From: Kalmusia sp. IMI 367209
Taxonomy: Eukaryota; Ascomycota; Dothideomycetes; Pleosporales; Didymosphaeriaceae
Assembly: GCA_027946365.1 (NCBI GenBank)
Contig: JAPEUQ010000002.1
Location: forward strand, 2,976,001 to 3,040,000
Direction of reading: 5' to 3'
DNA length: 64,000 nucleotides
Shown here: positions 32,743-44,435 of the stretch, piece by piece
Layout: every line of letters begins with the position of its first letter
How positions within the stretch are numbered: the first letter of the stretch is position 1
Notes under the pieces: model-generated
Told to the model about the DNA's origin: nothing
The model's database searches: none
The model's input: the letters and a program-made list of their open reading frames with translations, nothing else
Position numbers and translations under genes: made by a program

Positions 32743-34520
32743 ATGGCATCTCACTCGGGCGTTCCGCGAGAAAAATGGTGGAAGATCCAATGGTTCTCAA
32801 CCGATGATACTCCAGAGGAGAAGAAGTTTATCACGAAGCTCGATCTCATACTCATTCCATATCTTTTCGTCACTTATTGGGTGAAAAACTTGGACCAGAA
32901 CAACCTCAGTAAGCCTACGTTCGCTTCGCAGATATATTCGCAGACAAAGATTCCGAATTGACCTATGGCATAGACAATGCCTATGTTGGGGGTATGAAGG
33001 AAGAGCTGGGGTTCTATGGGAACGAGCTCATCCGCCTCCAAACGATGTATATCGTTGGTGCGGTGTTGGGACAGATACCCTTTTTGTTCTTGTTCACATA
33101 CTGGCCCATGTATTGGGTTATCCCAGGAATGGATGTAATGTGGGGTATCTGTACATTGTTGCAGTACCGAGCCAATTCATTCGCTGAAATGGCTGCTTAT
33201 CGATTTCTAGTCGGATGGTTTGAGGTACCTCGTTCGCATTTATTTGACCGGCAGTAAATTAACAGAATTCTTCAGGCTGCATACTTTCCAGCAGTTCACT
33301 ATATTCTCGGTATGTTCAATTCTTCAAGTCAATCTTTTGTATTAACCCGCTAAATCCCACGAAGGTTCTTGGTATCGCGGCCACGAAATCAGCCGTAGGG
33401 GAGGCTTGTGGTACGCTGGGCTACCTCTAGGCACTCTTACAGCTGGACTTGTACAAGCAGGCGCTACGAGGCGTCTTGATGGGGTCCACGGGCTTTCCGG
33501 ATGGAGGTATAAGCTACTCCTCTGATAAAGCATAGTCCATCGCGATGCTGATCCTTTTGCAGGTGGATGTATATTATCTGCGCTATCATCACCATTCCTG
33601 TTGGGCTTGTGGGATGTTTTATTATACCTGGCACTCTCGACAAGCCGAATAAGTTTGTTCTCAATGACAACGACCGACTCATCGCACGCCAACGATTGGG
33701 ACGAAATGGCCACAAGATGCAAGGAAAACTTAAATCTCGTCACATCAAACAGATCATGTCCAGCAAGCACTTTTGGATTGTTGTCTTTGTCGACGTGCTC
33801 TTCTGGAATGCCGGTATCAATTCCGGTGCATTTCTCCTATGGTTAAAGAGCCTAAAGAAATATGACTCGGCAACTGTCAACGAATACGGTACCATTCCGC
33901 CTGCAATGGGTATCTTTTTTACACTATTCGCAAACTTCTCATCAGATCTGCTATGGGGACCAGTGTGGGCCATTACATTCGCAAGTGGGATGAACACCTT
34001 AACGAATCTTATCTTGGTAAGTACAATCGACACCCCGAACCATCTATAAAGTGTCTCACCGTGGCTGATTGTCTCATGATAGCTCATCTGGAACGTCCCA
34101 GATCCCGCCAAATGGTTCGCATACTGCAATTATGGCTGGTCGTACGCTCTCTCGAGTGTGCTGCACGGCTGGGTCAATAACATACTCCGCGATTCTCCCG
34201 AGATGCGATCGTTCACGTTGGTCTTCATCAACATTATTGCACAATCTTCCACCGCTTGGACAGGTCTCTTGGCGTACCCGACTGTCGAAGCACCGAGATT
34301 TCTTAAGGGATATAGCTTTTCGTTCTCTATGTCGACATCCTTGATTGTTGGGGCGCATCTCTTAAACCTTTACTTGAAGAGGCGGAAAGATCCAAAAACT
34401 AACGAGTCTTCGTCAACTCCTGACATCGAAGATACCGATGATGGCTCATTACAGGGCCAACCTGGTGACGCGAATCGGACTAAGAGTCTGCATAGCACAC
34501 ACGTAACAGCAGTCTCATGA
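32743..34520 (+). CDS. MFS transporter, Seo1/Soa1/Liz1-like
   Basis: Six exons (32743-32908, 32974-33224, 33276-33309, 33365-33506, 33563-34016, 34083-34520) encode 494 residues. All five introns are 51-66 nt and restore family motifs: LDQNNLNNAYVGGMKEEL across intron 1, and WFEAAYFPAVHYILGSWYRGHE across introns 2 and 3, which is the anion:cation symporter signature area. The N-terminal PREKWWKIQWFS and the ending NVPDPAKWFAYC fit the fungal allantoate/pantothenate/sulfonate permease group (Seo1, Soa1, Liz1). These are plasma-membrane proton symporters for small organic anions. Pairing with a monooxygenase hints at an organosulfur or N-heterocycle substrate, which is inference. Confidence 0.85.
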
Positions 34521-35634
34521 AGGACATTTCTCAAGAGTCGGATAGTGAGAGGTACGTAGATCACTGGAGTCAAAATCGAAGCGCAATTTGAGTTACTCGA
34601 GAAGAAACTATTCAATATTTAGACACGTGTTGAAATAAGATAGATTTGGAGATTACTACGAGAAGCCATGGATTGTTGCTATATAATATGATGAAAGAAC
34701 TTGATTAATTGTTAACACTAATTTGAGAGACAACGCATCGTAGGGACGGTGCCCTGTAGGTTCTGTATCACTAGAACGATCACCATCATATCTTCATCTT
34801 AAAACGTAACGGTGATCAAAGGTCAACATTTTGAGATATATAATCGTGTGTATTACATGTATTGATGAATCTTAGCTGACAACACGTGTCTAGCTAATTT
34901 CCACTCTAGTCCTAAGATGAAGGCATCGCAAAGCGTGACAAAGCATGTGAAAATCCACTACTGGAATCTTACATTGGATACTACTTCAATGTTGCTCTCA
35001 TGTCTTCCTTAGATCTATCTACCAATGCAAAGCTATCAGCCATCTCCCACACCTCATCACCATTGGATCGTTATACCACACCGAAGCGCAAGTTGAAGTA
35101 TAGCGTTTCTCCTGCAAGTCATTGTATACGACTAGTTGATGACGCACAAATAACACGGCTTTGCCTCGCATCACTAAGTGGAACATTTTGAAGGGGTAGT
35201 CTTCGAGTGTGAACCCCACTTCATGAGCACTGCCTCCACAAAGGCATCACAGTGTTGTAATATAGGGCCTAGAGGGCCATGAATGTGCCAGAAAGGATTA
35301 ATCTCGGCAGCGATGGCCCCGTCCAAGCCGCACCGGCTAACACAATAATGTATTTCAAACTACTTGGCGTGGCTTTAGGCGATGCTTCCAATGGCCGTGG
35401 TAGTTGATTAACACACATGTGATCATGACATTGGATGGTGGCCGCTCCGAAACTCATGATGAATCGTGGATGGGGCCAATGTACAGGAGCGACTCGATTG
35501 TACTTAGGCAACTAGGTTGTGCATATCATGCCATCCAATCCCGCACTACGTCTATCCATGTCACATTGTGTGTGAGTTTCGTGTCGCTTTGTGAGAAGCA
35601 AAGCTAAAGCTTTCCGTTGCACCCAAATTTGTCT
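34521..35634. other. intergenic, no gene seen
   Basis: About 1.1 kb between converging genes. Only short unrelated ORFs. Confidence 0.4.
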
Positions 35635-36390
35635 TCAACATCCCTCTTCAAATAGGCGTTTAGCTTCCGCAAGCTGAACTTCATTCCAGTACCATAAGTT
35701 CTTCGGATAATCAGCTGTAGGCGCTATCCTCAAGTTCTGAAGAAAGGGTCGTTGGTATTTGACAAAAAGCTCTGTTCTAAGCGATGTGGAGCTTTCGTTG
35801 ATGAGTTCCGCCGTTTCCGAGTCGAAAATTGTCTCCAGCTTCTCGCCAAGATCATCTCGTAGCGTCTGCCGCAGCTTGACGTAGATAGTCAGCCATGTAC
35901 CCTCGGTAAAGCGACGTGTGTTTCGAATGACGACTCGTGCCTTAGGATTTCTTGCGCAAAAGGCATACAGAGCTGGAGACATAGATCGGTCGATCAGCTG
36001 ATTGATTGTATAGCTCTTCTTGAGGCTTTCGTGGTCGTCGATAATAATGATGTTGCGAAAACGCTTATGTAAATCTGGTATGCTTGAAGTGATGAAGGCT
36101 TCAAAATTTTCGATTCCGTGGAAATGGATCTCATTGTACCGCAAGGACAACGTCTGAGTTTCATAATAGAGCTGTCGGCACACATATTTCAGCTGATTTG
36201 CCTCGCGTTTGGCTTCATCGTTCCCAAATCGATATCGCAAAAGCAGCTTTGGTGACCCCGTCGCATCGCCAGCAGTGCAAAGCAAAGGTTTGAATTCGGT
36301 AAGTGTATATTCGTATATGGTATTTCTCAGTTCAGCAGGAAGATTGAGAACATGACATTGAGACTGAAGTGGTGTGGAAAGGACTGCCAT
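35635..36390 (-). CDS. F-box-like LPAELRN-motif protein
   Basis: A single exon of 251 residues from the first in-frame ATG (36388-36390). LNLPAELRNTIYEYTL near residues 15-30 is the hallmark of a large fungal family related to F-box/2EXR proteins, followed by LKYVCRQLYYET, typical of its second helix. The remainder is a helical domain ending with LWYWNEVQLAEAKRLFEEG. Members are thought to be protein-interaction modules, some acting as ubiquitin ligase adaptors; no function is known for this one. Confidence 0.65.
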   Translation of the reverse strand: MAVLSTPLQSQCHVLNLPAELRNTIYEYTLTEFKPLLCTAGDATGSPKLLLRYRFGNDEAKREANQLKYVCRQLYYETQTLSLRYNEIHFHGIENFEAFITSSIPDLHKRFRNIIIIDDHESLKKSYTINQLIDRSMSPALYAFCARNPKARVVIRNTRRFTEGTWLTIYVKLRQTLRDDLGEKLETIFDSETAELINESSTSLRTELFVKYQRPFLQNLRIAPTADYPKNLWYWNEVQLAEAKRLFEEGC

Positions 36391-37293
36391 CACTTGAGCG
36401 CGAGGACGGTTGAATCTCAGAACGACAGCGGACGATGAGTTGGCAACCAGCAAGCGAGTGTCTGTAAGATAAGAAAGATAATCTAGGATTGTGTGAGTAT
36501 CATCACACTAAATACTTCAGGTAGCTTTCATCTCGCTAGTGAACGAGGGCGGGGAAGGATCCAAGTAGTGCTACGTGTGGGGGCGCACAGACCGCTGACA
36601 TCAACGTTGACTTCTATGCTAACCTGACTTAGAAAGGACGATGATAATGTGAAAAGCAAGCTTTCGCACGTAAGGGGAGCCGAATGGTCTCACAAGTCGC
36701 AAATCATGGGATTGCGTTCGCACGTCTCAGGAGAGTTGATCATGGATTTAGTGATAAGCCTGCTGTCACAAGGCTCCTAGGGGGTCGGCATCTATTGTTA
36801 TCGACTGGAGTGGCATCATTCGCGAATTGATACTGTGTTGTCAGATTGACCGCCTGTGGCAGAAGCTAAGCTTGCTGCATAAGTGCTTACCCCGCTTTTC
36901 AAGCCTATCACTTGGTCCACGTCGAGTGGTGTGGAGGGATTGTCGCGAACGCACGCCAAGTCCTAGCCCCATGACTCGACCTTCGCTTGTTAGAGATTGG
37001 CCAAATCGTCCATTCAGATACAAAAACAAGGAAAATTGCGTAATGATATTGCGATTTTGCACGTCTACATTAAATTAATGGTTAAATTCGCGTCGCTTAC
37101 AGCAATGTGACTGCTGTGAGAATTTCCATGGTCACGTGATATTAGAATGTCAGTATCCCATTTTCAGACGTCATTTCGAACAGTGTGCTTGCTTATCGCG
37201 CCATAACCCGCAGATACTGAACAATCTACTTGAATCGTGAGCTTCTAGTGCTAACCTCAATACTCTATCGTACACTCATCCGATCTATCTCTA
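36391..37293. other. intergenic, no MOSC domain remnant
   Basis: 900 nt between the F-box-like gene and the Moco-sulfurase-like stop. I looked here for a displaced MOSC domain on the minus strand and saw none. Confidence 0.4.
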
Positions 37294-38978
37294 TCAACCG
37301 ATCCTCATGAATCTTTCCATCGAGATCTTTTTACCGACCCAGCAATGCCTCTTTCCTTCTATCTTATTAACGCTGTGAAGGTTTGCTGCCTGCATTGACA
37401 CTGTCAAATCTGATGTTGATTCTATCTCCATCACCTGTAGCATTCCAGCTGTTGTCGAAATAACTTCCGCCGCTTCGAGGCACCGATCCACGAACGTATC
37501 ACGTACAAATCGAATTATAGTACGAACATCCTCCAACGTACTAGATGCGCCAAAGCTTGCTCGAACCATACCAAGTGGCGTGCCGGTCGAATTGCTGCCT
37601 TCACCGCAACGCAAACCGGTATCATAAATTCGTCGCAATTCAGCGTCGCTGAATCCCAACGCGTGCGCCATTCCGGCGGGATTGCACAGACTGCCTGCAC
37701 GGATGTGGATATTGCGTCGCATAGCCTCATTGCTCACTAAGGCAGTGTCAAAGTATGTTCCCTCCGCTGTGCGTAGATTGAACGCGACTATGCCTCCTTG
37801 CGTGTCTGGGTCGCCGTAGGTCGATGCAGGGTCTTTGTATACCACACATACTGGCTGTCCGTTCGTATGTCTGAGGGCACCTAGCTGTTCAAACAGCTGC
37901 TGCGCCAACCAACTCGTATGCTTCGAAACTTGATGTAGTCCACCATACAACCTGTCGTGATTATCAATTGCACAGCTCAATGCCAAAATACTGTGCGCAG
38001 GCCCTGTACCATCCTCCAACATTGCGCACAAGTCCCTTTTTTTCGCCACCCAAGCGTCTTCGTTGCAGGTGATCATGTCCGTTGTCCCTCCACCAAAGTA
38101 TCGTCTCTTTTCAAAAATGTGTGCGGAGTCCCTCCTCACTATAAGCGCTCCAAGATTTGGAAATCCAAACGTCTTATAAAATGACATAGTGAGGAAATCT
38201 GGCGCGTTTTTGTGGTCGCTGAGATCGAGCGGAGTAGTCGAGAAGTACGCGGCGACATCAAGCAGCACGTACGTGTTTCTGGGGTTTGTTCGTTTACGCA
38301 AGGTTGCGGGCCAAGATAACGGAAGTCGGCGACCATTCATATTCGACTGTGCAGGGTATGCGAATAAAGTCGGTCTTTGTATCGTTTCTGTAGTTTGTTT
38401 CTGGCTCCCGAGTCTTAACCACCACTCTGTCATTTCGTCTGCCTTGTCTTCGCCGAAGCAGTAATGTTTCTGCGCCAGCTCTCTTCCTCCCACCAGACTT
38501 GTATGGCAGTCTCTGTGATAGTAGTAGTCAAATCCATGCTCGTGGTCTCGAAACGCCTCGAACACTAACTTCGAAGCAGCGGTAGCATTGGCGACAAAGA
38601 TAACTTTGAAGTGCTCGGGGCTAGCATTAAACAGTTTAAGTACTTTAAGACGTGTCTTATAAACGAGCTTCTGAGTAGTACTAGGCGAAGTGGGTAAGGC
38701 GGAATGCGGGTTGGTGAGGAGGCTTCTCTTCTGCTGCATTGAAAATGCATCGATGAGCGATACTGATGGGATCGCCGTACCCGCGTGGTCGAGATACGTA
38801 ACACCTTAGTGATATTAATACTAATGTAAGTACTCAAGTCAGCCAACATACCGCGAAGCATAGGATATTCAGCCTTTCGAAAAGATGCGATTTTGCGATC
38901 GTATCGTTGACGCTCTTTCAATTCGGGGCATTTTTTTTCTCCACGCAGATGGGCCTTCAGGGCAAATTTATTTAACAT
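37294..38978 (-). CDS. molybdenum cofactor sulfurase-like aminotransferase V protein, no MOSC domain
   Basis: Two exons (38978-38852, 38804-37294) encode 545 residues; the 47-nt intron restores VTYLDHAGTAIP, the entry motif of NifS-like Moco sulfurases (HxB/MCSU type). LTNPHSALP, the PLP-binding lysine in SFYKTFGFPN and the cysteine loop IRAGSLCNPAG are present, as expected for PLP-dependent cysteine desulfuration. In MCSU the loop is GCFCNPGAC; only one Cys is kept here. After the aminotransferase domain the protein ends with a short tail, whereas full-length Moco sulfurases carry MOSC_N and MOSC domains. It may be a paralog with altered function. The start is uncertain within exon 1. Confidence 0.75.
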
Positions 38979-40380
38979 GCCCAGTCAAGAATTTAGTCGG
39001 TTTTTCGAGTGGGTATCAAGTAGGAGTGGGGGACTCTGTCGCGGAGAGTGTGAAAACAGCTTCCTGGAACTGCACTCGACCTGAAAATTTGTTCGGAAAA
39101 TTGGTGCGAAAATTAGGAGCACATTTCGAGCGTAAATTCAAGCCCCACTAATGGCCTTCCTAAGTCAGGATGGGAGTTTGGAGCTTTGATGTCTCCTGAA
39201 ATGGAACAGTCAGATGATGAGAGAAGAAAACATTTATTTGTCGCCACTCACCACATTTAAACTCGAGTAGAGAAAATCATCTCGCATCACTACTATTCCT
39301 CAGTCGTAAATTATTAGCGAGGCTCATAAAAATCTTGCCTACTATCACAAACCTCGTTCAGCTGAGCCGCATCATTCGTATCCACTGGGGTCCACACTTT
39401 TCGTGCCTTGTCTGCAACTGCCCCTGACGCTGACCATTGAAGTTCTACTAACCGTTCATTAATTGACGATGTCTCGTTAAGCCCCGATACCAGCTTACGT
39501 GGTTGTAGTCAGAAGGGGGCTATGTATGCTCATTTGTGAAGCTGCCACCAATAGCGAGCGAATGTCGAAGCGAACCTACTTAAAGGAGAAGGGAACGACA
39601 TTTTGGCCCCCAAACTCAGCACAACTGCCTCGAGGCGTTTTTTTACGAAGACGTTTACGTGATATCCAATGCCACAATAGGCACTGTAGGCTGATAGAGC
39701 ATACATCGACGGAAGAAATTTTCGTAGCCTTTTTCATTTAAAAAAGTATTGGTTCAAGGCGTTCGGAGAGACGAGATGTCTGCAGCCAACACTCCTGGAG
39801 AATTCCAAGTGATACTCTGCGAGTCCTCCATTAGCACGTCACCAGTGATCTTATTGGGCTTTAGTGACAACTTACATGCGGATCAAATCAGCATCGGAAC
39901 GCTCCTTCGCTCATACGGTAGGTGGAAGAGATAAAGCCTTGCAACATCGAGGCAGCTTTAGGACGAGTGACGTAGGATCGTGTCATCAGTCTGCCGTAAT
40001 CATACGCCTTTGTCGACTTTGGAAGCTCAAATACGTGGCACAACTCATTGGGGTTAAGCGTCCTCTAGATTAGAGTCAATGACAACGCAAAGCGTCTTGG
40101 CCAATTAACTGTAAGGGAGTCGACAATACAGAAGGCCTTCCTCCGGTCGGATTGAGGTACAATTTTCATCTGAGCCTTAGAAATCCTTAAATACTACAAG
40201 GGGATAGCGAAGCATGGTACATATTACCTTTGAAAAGACGATCTGTTTAAACCAGAATTCGTAGAATAGACGAAAAACAGATTATAATTGCACTCCCAGG
40301 AGACACTTTGTGAGAATTAGTAATGGGGCAGGACAACTAATTGATACGTGGCGCATGCGACCGTCACTGTATCCAATTTA
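38979..40380. other. AT-rich intergenic stretch
   Basis: 1.4 kb with no supported gene; poly-T tracts near 38932 and 39638 and short ORFs only. Confidence 0.35.
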
Positions 40381-43300
40381 TCATACTATTTCGAACCATT
40401 CCATCTCAGCCACATTGTTTTCGTCAATAGTTCGTAGCTTTGGGTCCATTATGAAGCAACTTCCAATCATCCTATACCTTTGCTTCTGCTTTCCACTACC
40501 CACAGGCCTCAGAAGAACCGGCATCGAATTTGCAACAAGCCGACAAACAATGTCGTCGGGCAGAAGTTCCACACAAGACACACACGAGCCGATCCAACCG
40601 TGATCAGTGATGAAGAATGTAGGGGGAGTACTATCATGGTGCCAAACCCATTTCCATGGAAGCTTGTCAGGTCGAAGCTCGAGCTGTCTCGCATAATCCA
40701 CGTCATGTGCATGTTGCACGTTGAGAGTGGCCTGTATCGCGGTAACGACATTAGTTCTGCGGTCGTCGCCTGGAGCCGAAAGTGCATCAATGATTTGGCC
40801 GAGCCATTCAAAGTCTTTCAGAGAGTCGACCATCTGTTGGAGAGATCTTTGGTCACCTTCGTTTTGCAGGCTTAGCTTGATTGCTCGTCTGAGGTCCCCA
40901 TCTTCATCTTTATGTGATAATGTTTCCGGATCTTCTTCAAGTGCAGATGGAGCGGGAGACTTCACCTGATCTTCCTGTTCGAGACTAAGTTCGATCGCCC
41001 TTCGTAGATCTTCTTCTTCTTCTTTGTCGTTGAGGTCTTCGACTAAAATTTTCGTTTTAGGCGTTACAAGTGGCTGGTCTTGGTTTAAGCCTACTGTAGA
41101 CCCCTCTACAGGTTCTGGCACGTTTAGTAAGATGCTGTTGGGAGGCTCCATGACTGATGTTCCTTTTTTAAGAGATTGAAAATTGGTAACGTCCAGTCCT
41201 TCCCTTGAAGAGGAACACAACGGCTCAACATGTTCGACACTCTGTGAAAGACGGTCTTCTTGCAAACTGAGCTCCAAAGCTCTCTTGAGCATCTCCTCCT
41301 CGTCGTCTGAGTCGAGTTCCTGCATCTCCTCTTTCCCGTGTACTGAATCATGCTTTTTCGCCCTAGCTGACGCATTTAATTCATTCTCGGGGTCGCTTCG
41401 CCTTCTCTTTTCTCGGAAGACGTTACTGGAAAAATCCCCACCACGTCCATCGTTCTTCAGACTTTTTGTGGAAATCACAATTGGTGAAAATCCGTCTGGA
41501 AAGTACATTACAAGTTCTGGAATTTTCGCACCTCGTCCAGAAGATATTAGTCGCAGCATGGCAGTCACCGCGGGCGGCGCGTCGGGAAAGTCCATTTCGT
41601 ACCACAGTCCACCATTTCCGAGGCGACTTGAATACAAAACCTTTACAACCGGTTCAACAAAATCTAATAACATGAGAAGAAGAGGTGTAGTGCCACTGCC
41701 ACCCCAAATGTCCACCTTATTATGCGCTATAGTAGTCATGATATCGAGGGGGGCTCGTGCATCGGACTCAAGTATAACTGGAGCGACATGTGCAAATATG
41801 AAACGAAGGTATTGGCATACCATGTCCGGGCCGCGTGCCATTATCGCTTTAACAAAACGCATAACACTAGAGAGTAGCATATTCTCTGAGGCATCGTAGG
41901 TCAAAGGACAAGGAAAGATCTCCTTGCCTAAGATCTCTTGCACTTTGCCGCCGATTATGCCCTTGGCCTTGATGATCTTACAATCTGATGGTAGTTCAAC
42001 TGCATCTGCAAAAGGAATCACGTGGGGATCCGTTGAAGTCCAAGGTCCTTTTCGGATGTCGAATATAGCGGCATGAACTTCGTAACGCCAGTCCGGGACC
42101 CAACTGGGCAAGCTCAAGTTGACTGGAGGACCAATGAGTAAACCAAGCTGGCGAAAAACTCTCATTCGGTGTGATTCGCCATGAGCGTGATACGTCATAA
42201 CGTCGAGGCTCTTCGTAGTCAAAGCAATATATCGCGCGGCTCTGAAATAAACTTCCTGTGCCCCCAAACTGTAATCCGGTTGCAGTAGCGCAGCATGGGC
42301 ACCGTCTTGATCAATGAAACCCCACAGTGCATAGATTTTGTCCCTTGGGTCTGTCGAATTAAAACCAGAAAAAGTAACAAATAATTTGAGAGGCAGAATG
42401 TGGGAGGAAAAGGAAGCAGGTTGCTGCGCACTGCGGACGTCCTGCAAGGCGTCCAAAAATCGGTACATGTCCAAGGAAGATAAATTGTGTTCAGACATTC
42501 CTAGCGCCGTCGCAAGTTCATTTGTCCTGACCTTGGCTTGATCAGAATCCCATGCATGAGGTGGTACTCGGTGCTGGGCGCGTCCCACAAGGAGCCAAAC
42601 TCTCATTGCGTCCATTAATGTTGCCAGGGGTATCCACTTGAATCCATTTTGAATACGAGCCTTTGATGCAAAGGCAAGCTCTTGAAATATCCATGCTCTA
42701 GTCCAGTAAGTCATGTGCCCGAGAGCCTGAAGACTAGTGGGACCAGTTCCCTCAATCTTTGAATCCATCAACACTTGTGGAATTTTTTCTGTTACATGCT
42801 GGACAAATTCAGAGAATACAACCGCCGCTTCTGCCGGGTCGAGCAAGCTGGCTTCGAGTTTCGTTAATTCGTCGCAATTGCTAGTAGCGAAATTTGCCCA
42901 CGCTTCCACTATACTCAGTGCCCTAGTAATTTTTTTCGATTCTGTTCCAAGCCAGGCGATGACCTCTTCAGCTGATTGATAAATAGTAGCCATCATAGCG
43001 ACCTGGCTTGCTTTCTCTTCGTCGTCCTTCTGGTTGATACAAAGCGCATCTACCCAGATCACAAGTTCGTTTCCATCCTCGCTGAGTTGTTTCAACGCCA
43101 TATAGAGCCCTTGATTGTTTGAGGATTTCAGGAAATTGTCGGTGGTTACGGAGTCTTCGACAGGAACTTGTTCGTTCCAAACGTACGAGAGAGCTTTATA
43201 TGTGGGCGGTGGATCATCCATAAGACTAACAACCGATAAACCAATTGCGAGCTGATAGTACTTGGGTTCGCGAGGATCGGGGCACCGCTGCCAAACGTGC

Positions 43301-43446
43301 GCGAGACGAATTTCCTTCCGGGTGGGGTCCAATGGCAGCGCATGATATAGATCGTTCACCTGAAATCGGCCATGGCCTGGTGCGAAAGGAGTTTCTGGAA
43401 CTTCTGGCCATTTTTCAGGAACAGAGGCATACGACTGAGGGTCCAT
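40381..43446 (-). CDS. HET-domain protein with three C-terminal ubiquitin-interacting motifs
   Basis: One exon of 1021 residues from the first in-frame ATG (43444-43446); the frame is open 180 nt further but without ATG. HET blocks: YKALSYVWNE (83-92), LVIWVDALCINQKDDEE (128-144) and YWTRAWIFQELAF (247-259), then STDPRDKIYALWGF (364-377) and SLPSWVPDW (445-453). After about residue 670 comes a charged linker with three UIM-like helices: EEEMLKRALELSLQED (715-730), EEEDLRRAIELSLEQED (809-826) and DGDLRRAIKLSLQNE (848-863), each with the acidic cap, central Ala and conserved Ser. The end resembles the HET C-terminal lid (YRMIGSCFIMD). HET supplies cell-death signalling; UIMs bind ubiquitin. The fusion suggests ubiquitin-gated incompatibility or immune signalling. 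Confidence 0.85.
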   Translation of the reverse strand: MDPQSYASVPEKWPEVPETPFAPGHGRFQVNDLYHALPLDPTRKEIRLAHVWQRCPDPREPKYYQLAIGLSVVSLMDDPPPTYKALSYVWNEQVPVEDSVTTDNFLKSSNNQGLYMALKQLSEDGNELVIWVDALCINQKDDEEKASQVAMMATIYQSAEEVIAWLGTESKKITRALSIVEAWANFATSNCDELTKLEASLLDPAEAAVVFSEFVQHVTEKIPQVLMDSKIEGTGPTSLQALGHMTYWTRAWIFQELAFASKARIQNGFKWIPLATLMDAMRVWLLVGRAQHRVPPHAWDSDQAKVRTNELATALGMSEHNLSSLDMYRFLDALQDVRSAQQPASFSSHILPLKLFVTFSGFNSTDPRDKIYALWGFIDQDGAHAALLQPDYSLGAQEVYFRAARYIALTTKSLDVMTYHAHGESHRMRVFRQLGLLIGPPVNLSLPSWVPDWRYEVHAAIFDIRKGPWTSTDPHVIPFADAVELPSDCKIIKAKGIIGGKVQEILGKEIFPCPLTYDASENMLLSSVMRFVKAIMARGPDMVCQYLRFIFAHVAPVILESDARAPLDIMTTIAHNKVDIWGGSGTTPLLLMLLDFVEPVVKVLYSSRLGNGGLWYEMDFPDAPPAVTAMLRLISSGRGAKIPELVMYFPDGFSPIVISTKSLKNDGRGGDFSSNVFREKRRRSDPENELNASARAKKHDSVHGKEEMQELDSDDEEEMLKRALELSLQEDRLSQSVEHVEPLCSSSREGLDVTNFQSLKKGTSVMEPPNSILLNVPEPVEGSTVGLNQDQPLVTPKTKILVEDLNDKEEEEDLRRAIELSLEQEDQVKSPAPSALEEDPETLSHKDEDGDLRRAIKLSLQNEGDQRSLQQMVDSLKDFEWLGQIIDALSAPGDDRRTNVVTAIQATLNVQHAHDVDYARQLELRPDKLPWKWVWHHDSTPPTFFITDHGWIGSCVSCVELLPDDIVCRLVANSMPVLLRPVGSGKQKQRYRMIGSCFIMDPKLRTIDENNVAEMEWFEIV

Positions 43447-44435
43447 GGGTGCGTTAAGATGTTTGACACACAAAGAATGATTGTAGCTAGAAAAAGTCTT
43501 AGTAGAGCATTTATACCAACTTCGATGATTTGGGGGCCAAGCAAAGATATCCAATAGGTGCCATGAATATGGCACGCCGCGGTGGACATGGTTGCTTGTG
43601 CTCGCTGTAAAGAATTGTGGCGGCACATGCTACCGAGAACGTTTCAAGGCAAGCGCCGGCGTACATCTTACTTACTGAGGTAACTCTGAGATTCTTATAA
43701 GTGCATGTATTCTTTTGCATTGACGGATAAATGAATACGAGCATGGCGGAGTAGCGCGTAAAGGTACAGTGAGGCATAGGTAAATCGTCATACTGCTGCC
43801 TACCACCCTAATACCGCACCAGCCTGCCAAGGTTCTATTGGTTCGACCGATAACTGCTCGTCTAACAATGTTAGTAGTCATGCACCAAGTAATAGGGATC
43901 AAAGAACTGCTCTAGATAGATATTTCACGGTGATTGTGAGTACAACATTATGGGGTTGTAATCACGTGACCTTTCAGTACCCGGATCATCCATTCGTTGA
44001 CATTCTTGACAAAGAAAATCAACGTCTCTAGGATTAGTGGTTGTATGGAATCATTAAATAAAAACCAGAATACTTCTTGCGTGAGTGCTGCCGTCCGAGC
44101 CTCGAGACAAGATTCGTAGTTCAGCGTGGTCATCGGGAAGGGCAAGTTTAAGTTCGGGCAGTTGCTGAGTATCCAGAGTATATCCAGCATTTCAAGTTAT
44201 CCACTTTCATCGTCGCGAGCCTATTATATCTTTCAAAGGTGAAAATATATGCACAATGGATGGCACCTGGACAGGCGCTATGTTCCACCCATCTCGCCAC
44301 TCAGGACGGATAGTCCGTGCGATTCCCATTTCTGACGTTTGATCTTCACTGAGTCATTGAGATGTTCAGATATTACCACCGTCTTTCAACTACCGTGTTC
44401 CGAAACGTCAATAAATCTCTGGAACTAAAATTTGA
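43447..44435. other. intergenic, HET-UIM promoter region
   Basis: About 1 kb upstream of the HET-UIM start and downstream of the GH131 stop. No gene seen. Confidence 0.4.

Noticed and set aside
41183..41899. 238-codon plus-strand ORF rich in Ser
   Set aside because: Antisense of the UIM-containing part of the HET gene; Ser runs mirror the acidic codons.
43447..43626. 60-codon N-terminal extension of the HET-UIM protein
   Set aside because: The frame is open but starts with GTG and has no ATG; the first ATG is at 43446.
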